64,000 bases of DNA from Martinezella dioscoreae. Its GTDB lineage: Bacteria; Pseudomonadota; Alphaproteobacteria; Rhizobiales; Rhizobiaceae. The position numbers were made by a program, and so were the translations under genes. Shown here piece after piece: positions 59,868-64,000 of this stretch (its first letter is position 1; the number at the start of each line of letters is the position of its first letter). The stretch is from NCBI RefSeq assembly GCF_009176305.1, contig NZ_BLAJ01000001.1, positions 496,001 through 560,000 on the forward strand, read 5' to 3'. The notes below the pieces were generated by a model. It made no database searches, was not told where the DNA came from, and saw nothing but the letters and a program-made list of their open reading frames with translations.

Positions 59868-60650
59868 TCATTCCTTCATCGCGCCGGGGCCGGGGGTGGC
59901 CTTTGGCGGCACCTTGCCGAGGATGATCATGCCCAGCACTTCGTCCTTGGTGACGTCTTCGGTGCGGGCGTGGCCGACGACCTGGCCGTTCTTCATGACC
60001 GAGACGCGGTCGGCGAGGTCGAAGACGTCGTGGATGTCGTGGCTGATCAGGAAGATGCCGATGCCTTCCTTTTTCAGCTGCTTGATGAGCTCGCCGACCT
60101 GCGCCGTCTCCTGCGGGCCGAGCGCCGCAGTCGGCTCGTCCATGATCAGGATACGGGCATCGAAGAGGATGGCACGGGCGATCGCGACCGACTGGCGCTG
60201 GCCGCCGGACAGCGCCTTCACCGGCTCCTTGAAGCGCTTGAAGTTGGGGTTGAGGCGCCCCATCACTTCGCGGGCCTTGGCTTCCATCGCGACGTCGTCG
60301 AGCGTGCCCCAGCGGGTCTGCAGCTCGCGGCCGAGATAGAGGTTGGCGGCCGCATCGACGTTGTCGGCGACGGCAAGCGTCTGATAGATCGTCTCGATGC
60401 CGTATTTCTTGGCGTCGCGCGGGCTGCGGATATCGGCAGGCTCGCCGTTGATCAGGATATCGCCGCTGTCGCGCTTGTAGGCGCCCGAGAGGATCTTGAT
60501 CAGCGTCGACTTGCCGGCGCCGTTATGGCCGAGGAGCGCTACGACTTCGCCGGGGTAGAGATCGACCGAGGCGTTGTCGACCGCGTGGATGCCGCCGAAG
60601 GAGATGGAAATGTTCTTCATTTCCACAAGCGGAGTGGTTTGATCCGTCAT
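59868..60650 (-). CDS. xylG: Sugar ABC transporter ATP-binding protein (XylG-type, single ATPase domain)
   Basis: 260 aa. Walker [19 protein letters not shown], signature [16 protein letters not shown], Walker [15 protein letters not shown] and switch His in [10 protein letters not shown]. Most XylG/RbsA proteins have two ATPase domains (about 500 aa); this is a single-domain form as seen in many rhizobial CUT2 systems. The last gene of the leftward xylF-xylH-xylG set, 15 bases behind the permease. Confidence 0.88.
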   Translation of the reverse strand: MTDQTTPLVEMKNISISFGGIHAVDNASVDLYPGEVVALLGHNGAGKSTLIKILSGAYKRDSGDILINGEPADIRSPRDAKKYGIETIYQTLAVADNVDAAANLYLGRELQTRWGTLDDVAMEAKAREVMGRLNPNFKRFKEPVKALSGGQRQSVAIARAILFDARILIMDEPTAALGPQETAQVGELIKQLKKEGIGIFLISHDIHDVFDLADRVSVMKNGQVVGHARTEDVTKDEVLGMIILGKVPPKATPGPGAMKE

Positions 60651-60665
60651 GGTTCAGAATTCCTT

Positions 60666-61979
60666 TTACTTGGCGCGCGAGCGATAGACGATGTCGAGCC
60701 AGACGGCGATGACGAGCACGACGCCGACGACGACGTTCTGGATCGGCGTATCGACATTGGCGAGCCCCATGCCCGATTGCAGCGACTGCATGACGAGGGC
60801 GCCGAGCATGGCGCCGGCGATGGTACCGCTGCCGCCGGCAAGCGACGTGCCGCCGATGACGGCTGCGGCGATGGTGAAGAGTTCGTAGGTCGTCCCTTGC
60901 GAATTGGCGGCGGCATTCAGACGGGCGGTGGAGATAGCCGCGGCGACCGCCGCAAGCAAGCCCATCAGCGCGAAGATGCGCACCGTTACCCAGCGCGTCT
61001 TGATGCCGGCGAGTTCCGCTGCTTCCGGGTTGCCGCCGATCGCGAAGACGTAGCGGCCGAAGCGCAGGCGGGTGGCGATGAAGGTCATGATGATACCGAT
61101 GCCGACGGCGATCAGCACGGGCACGGCGATGCCGTAGGGGATATCGAGCCCCGTTTCCGGCCAGGGGATGTTATGCTCGGTCGCGTATTTCTTCGCGATG
61201 CCGGTTGGCCAGTAATAGATGTTGAAGACGTAGATCGTGACGAGGACGAGAGCGGAGCCGAGGATGGCGAGGAAATATTCCGCCCAGAGCGGCCGGCGCG
61301 GGAAGTTGAAGCGCTTGCGCTGATGGCGCCCGCCGATAATGCCGAGAACGATGAACACGCAGGCGAGTACGCCAAGGATCCAGCTCCATGTCGCACCGAT
61401 CGAACCTTCGGCGCCGCCGCCCATGATGCGGAAGGTGGCGTCGAGCGGGGCAACCGTCTGGCCGCTGGTGACGTACCAGGCAAGGCCGCGCCAGGCGAGA
61501 AGGCCGCCAAGGGTGACGATGAAGGAGGGGACATTTAGAAAAGCGATGATGACGCCTTGGAAGGTGCCGAGCAGCGTACCGATGACGAGGCCGCAGATCA
61601 GCGTGATGACCCAGGTCCAGGAACTGTCGAAGCCGAGATAGGCGGGCAGGTATTTTGCCTGGATGACGCCCATGATCATGGCGATGAAGCCGAGCATGGA
61701 ACCGACGGAAAGGTCGATATTGCGGGTGACGATGACCAGCACCATGCCCGTCGCCAGCACGGCGATCTCGCAGGTCTGAACGGAAAGGTTCCAGAGGTTT
61801 CTGGGGGTCAGGAAAAGGCCGCCGGTATAGACGTCGAAGCCGATCCAGATGATCAGCAGTGCGCCGATCATGCCGAGCAGGCGGGTATCGATTTCCGTTG
61901 CACGCAGGAAGCGCGTGATGGCGCCTTCTTCCGCCTTGCGCGGACCGCTCGATGTTGTGGAATGTGTCATGTCGGCCAT
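60666..61979 (-). CDS. xylH: Sugar ABC transporter permease (XylH-type)
   Basis: 437 aa with about 12 hydrophobic segments, longer than RbsC (about 320) and in the XylH size range. LVIVTRNIDLSVGSMLGFIA and NVPSFIVTLGGLLAWRGLAW are CUT2 permease motifs; the EAA-like region is GRYVFAIGGNPEAAELAGIK. The ATG at 61979 follows GGGAG at 12 bases; a second at 61970 is close. A longer extension to 62111 looks spurious. The middle gene of the operon. Confidence 0.88.
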   Translation of the reverse strand: MADMTHSTTSSGPRKAEEGAITRFLRATEIDTRLLGMIGALLIIWIGFDVYTGGLFLTPRNLWNLSVQTCEIAVLATGMVLVIVTRNIDLSVGSMLGFIAMIMGVIQAKYLPAYLGFDSSWTWVITLICGLVIGTLLGTFQGVIIAFLNVPSFIVTLGGLLAWRGLAWYVTSGQTVAPLDATFRIMGGGAEGSIGATWSWILGVLACVFIVLGIIGGRHQRKRFNFPRRPLWAEYFLAILGSALVLVTIYVFNIYYWPTGIAKKYATEHNIPWPETGLDIPYGIAVPVLIAVGIGIIMTFIATRLRFGRYVFAIGGNPEAAELAGIKTRWVTVRIFALMGLLAAVAAAISTARLNAAANSQGTTYELFTIAAAVIGGTSLAGGSGTIAGAMLGALVMQSLQSGMGLANVDTPIQNVVVGVVLVIAVWLDIVYRSRAK

Positions 61980-62202
61980 CGCTTTGCCGTTCTCCCACTT
62001 GTTGGGCGCAGGCCCGCGAATGCTCTTTCTTGATCGCTGGGCAGTATCCGCGCTGGTCACAATAGACGTCATCGCTCGCCCATCCGGTTGTCCCGGGTCC
62101 ACGACCGCCATCCGGCAGGCCGATCGGATATGCGATGACGCAACACATGCGGGAGGCCTTCATTCCCATTCTGGGTTTGGTTGCGGGCCTCTTATCCGCA
62201 TT

Positions 62203-62235
62203 CGACGCCGCAATGGAGAGCCCCTTGCGGCGTCG
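62203..62235. repeat. Hairpin between xylF and xylH
   Basis: CGACGCCGCAA / TTGCGGCGTCG, eleven perfect pairs with an 11-base loop in the 291-base gap just after xylF. No T-run follows on the minus strand, so it may stabilise the xylF mRNA 3' end and reduce permease expression rather than terminate. Otherwise the gap shows nothing. Confidence 0.5.
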
Positions 62236-62270
62236 GCATTATCTTCGGGTCAGCTCGTCAAGCCGGGTGC

Positions 62271-63311
62271 TTATTTGCAGGCAGCGACGCTGCCGGCCTT
62301 CACGCCCTGGCAGGCTTCAGCCTTGGAGATCCAGCCTGCGTCGATGACGACGTTCAGGTTGTCCTTGGTGATCGGGATCGGGGTCAGGAAGACCGACTTC
62401 ATGGCGACGTGCTTCGGGCCGCCGTTGAAGGTCTGAACGCCTTCGATCTGGTCCTGGGTCTTGCCGCCGGCGAGAGCGAGGGCGATTTCAGCGGCGCGCT
62501 TGCCGAGTTCGCGCGAGTCCTTCCAGACCGAAACGGTCTGCGTGCCGAGCGCGATGCGGTTCAGAGCGGCCTTGTCGGCGTCCTGGCCGGAAACCGGAAC
62601 GGAACCTGCGAGGCCCTGGGCGTCGAGAGCGGCAACGGCGCCGCCGGCGGTGCCGTCGTTGGAGGCGACGACCGCGTCAACCTTGTTGTTGTTGGCGGTC
62701 AGGAACTGCTCCATGTTGCGCTGCGCGTTCTGCGGCAGCCAGCCGTCCGTGTAGGCTTCACCGACATTCTTGATCTTGCCGGCGTCGATGGCGGACTTCA
62801 GCACTTCGATCTGACCGGAGAACAGGAAGTCGGCGTTCGGGTCGGACGACGAACCCTTGATGAAGACGTAGTTGCCTTCCGGCTTTGCCTTCAGGACTTC
62901 GCGAGCCTGCATGCGGCCCACTTCCTTGTTGTCGAAGGTGATGTAGAAGGCTGCCGGATTTTCGATCAGACGGTCATAGCCAACAACCGGAATGCCTTCG
63001 TCGGCGGCCTTTTCAACGGCCGGGCCGATGGCATCGGAATCCTGAGCGAGAATGATGAGGGCATTAGCACCCTGCGAAATCAGCGACTCGACATCGGTCA
63101 GCTGCTTGGAAGCGGACGACTGGGCGTCGGCGGAAATGTACTTGGCGCCGGCGGCTGCCAGAGCCTTCTTGATGGCTGCTTCATCGGTCTTCCAACGCTC
63201 TTCCTGGAAATTCGACCAGGAAACGCCGACGACGAGATCCTTGGCGAAGGCGGCCGTCTGCATGGTCAAAACGATGGCCGCGCCCGCAGCCAGCTTGATG
63301 AAAGCTTTCAT
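62271..63311 (-). CDS. xylF: D-xylose-type ABC transporter substrate-binding protein XylF
   Basis: 346 aa periplasmic protein, signal [23 protein letters not shown]. The mature part has the type I ribose/xylose fold: [33 protein letters not shown] pocket (here [20 protein letters not shown]) and [20 protein letters not shown]. Two cysteines near the C-terminus ([15 protein letters not shown]). Adjacent permease and ATPase genes and a divergent ROK regulator match a xylose uptake locus. Xylose specificity itself is inferred from family resemblance. Confidence 0.9.
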   Translation of the reverse strand: MKAFIKLAAGAAIVLTMQTAAFAKDLVVGVSWSNFQEERWKTDEAAIKKALAAAGAKYISADAQSSASKQLTDVESLISQGANALIILAQDSDAIGPAVEKAADEGIPVVGYDRLIENPAAFYITFDNKEVGRMQAREVLKAKPEGNYVFIKGSSSDPNADFLFSGQIEVLKSAIDAGKIKNVGEAYTDGWLPQNAQRNMEQFLTANNNKVDAVVASNDGTAGGAVAALDAQGLAGSVPVSGQDADKAALNRIALGTQTVSVWKDSRELGKRAAEIALALAGGKTQDQIEGVQTFNGGPKHVAMKSVFLTPIPITKDNLNVVIDAGWISKAEACQGVKAGSVAACK

Positions 63312-63398
63312 GTGATCCTCCCGAGTGAATGCGACCGCACGTATCCTGAACTCCCGTCGGCCGCGGCGAAAATGCTGACAAGAAAAGCTTTGGACTTT

Positions 63399-63417
63399 TT
63401 TCTCGACAGTCGAGAAA
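63399..63417. promoter_or_regulatory. Operator-like palindrome between xylF and the ROK regulator
   Basis: TTTCTCGAC-A-GTCGAGAAA is a perfect inverted repeat of nine bases per arm around one base, centred in the divergent promoter region, so it is a candidate site for the ROK repressor encoded at 63535. Confidence 0.6.
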
Positions 63418-63534
63418 TTTAGTGTCAGAGATTTTTTCAGCTGTCAACACCCGCGCCGCCAGGTTTCATCGGTCGTCCGAAAAAGCTATCAGGGGCTGCG
63501 GAGGAGGAGGGTTGAATGAGCAGGGAGTTTGCCG

Positions 63535-64000
63535 ATGCTGGCCAAATCGAGCACCGAATTGGTCCGTCAAAAGAACAGCGCCTTGGTCTTGTCGGCGCTG
63601 CGCCGGCACGGCCCGCTCGCCCATACCGAGCTCTCTGATTTCACCAGGCTCTCTTCTGCGACCGTATCGGTCATCACGGCCGATCTCGAGCGGGCGCAGA
63701 TCATTGAAAAGGCCGAGCAACAGGCGGCCAGCGGCCGCGGGCGTCCGCGCGTTTTGTTTTCGCAGCGGCGTGACTGCGGCTATCTGATCGTCGTCGTCAT
63801 TTCATCGGATGCCGTGCAATATTCGCTCGTCGATTATACCGGTCGACTGATCGACCGCTTTACCGAGGACAGGCAGCAGAACGCTACGGGTGTCGAGCGC
63901 TTCGTGGCCGGATTGCGTGATGCCCTGAACCGGATTGTCACCCGCTCGCAATTGCCGCGCGACAAGGTGCTGATGATCTCGATCAGCAGCAAGGGGCTTG
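63535..64000 (+). CDS. ROK family transcriptional regulator (XylR/NagC-type), partial
   Basis: The first 155 codons are present; the gene runs off the right edge. N-terminal wHTH (about 10-70: RQKNSALVLSALRRHGPLAH, SSATVSVITADLERAQIIEK) with wing GRGRPRVLF and the start of the ROK kinase-like domain from about 80 (CGYLIVVVISSDAVQYSLVD). The ATG at 63535 is preferred; one at 63516 is out of frame. Divergent from xylF, so probably the xylose-system repressor; DNA binding is expected at the palindrome 63399-63417. Confidence 0.88.
   Translation, partial: MLAKSSTELVRQKNSALVLSALRRHGPLAHTELSDFTRLSSATVSVITADLERAQIIEKAEQQAASGRGRPRVLFSQRRDCGYLIVVVISSDAVQYSLVDYTGRLIDRFTEDRQQNATGVERFVAGLRDALNRIVTRSQLPRDKVLMISISSKGL

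Overview
The window looks like a chromosomal segment of a fast-growing rhizobium (order Rhizobiales, Rhizobium sensu lato). Evidence: moderately high GC; the gene set and order hmuPSTUV / tonB next to a PhyR-NepR-EcfG general stress locus; EcfG-type promoters (GGAAC-N16/17-CGTT); an IRO-box-like iron operator; a RopA-type porin; many periplasmic-binding-protein sugar ABC systems; and lipid A / ornithine-lipid type envelope enzymes. A Rhizobium tropici-like species is a guess, not shown. Gene identities come from recognising motifs in the translations; no database search was run.

Layout. 1-2308: preT-preA dihydropyrimidine dehydrogenase (preA is cut by the left edge). 2309-6860: the general stress response island, holding a candidate EcfG-driven small RNA, an HWE histidine kinase, phyR, nepR-ecfG and a yqjD/yqjE-like membrane operon. 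At least five EcfG promoters can be read there. 6853-14053: haem/iron uptake, with hmuPSTUV leftward and orf-tonB-DUF2325-orf-hmuQ rightward from an intergenic IRO-box-like site. 14088-14862: DUF423 protein and truncated haemoglobin. 14952-26501: LacI regulator and a rightward sugar/polyol operon (oxidoreductase, isomerase, SBP, two permeases, ATPase), then TetR, an SMR pump, ThuA- and ThuB-like genes behind two LacI-type palindromes, and a methyltransferase. 26550-27235: fluoride riboswitch and crcB.

27536-36768 is the envelope region and the most unusual part: an Asp/Asn beta-hydroxylase (LpxO/OlsC-like), a flotillin (YqiK)-YqiJ-PspA operon whose PspA reading frame is fused to a TnpB-like N-terminal domain, a roughly 1100-residue four-module enzyme (E1 alpha, E1 beta, lipoyl domain, ketoacyl synthase III) and a di-iron fatty acid hydroxylase. 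36902-46727 holds accessory metabolism: acetyltransferases, a PNPOx-like/MocR pair, AraC with a phytanoyl-CoA dioxygenase-like enzyme, a COG4280 membrane protein, RpiR, an LLM monooxygenase and a cupin. 46785-49861 is a lipid A modification cluster (EptA, receiver-only regulator, PAP2/LpxF-like phosphatase). 50808-52512 is an ECF42 sigma factor with its DGPF/YCII partner, preceded by a promoter that fits ECF42. 52545-58147: MFS/LysR pair, GNAT, cupin, porin and a small cysteine-containing secreted protein. 58351-59620 is an IS481-family element that abuts a tRNA-Arg(CCG). 59868-64000: xylose-type ABC operon (xylF, xylH, xylG, leftward) and a divergent ROK regulator cut by the right edge.

The genes group into stress control of the cell envelope (EcfG regulon, flotillin/PspA, lipid A and lipid hydroxylases), iron/haem acquisition under an iron-responsive operator, and several carbohydrate uptake modules, each beside its own regulator and palindromic operator.
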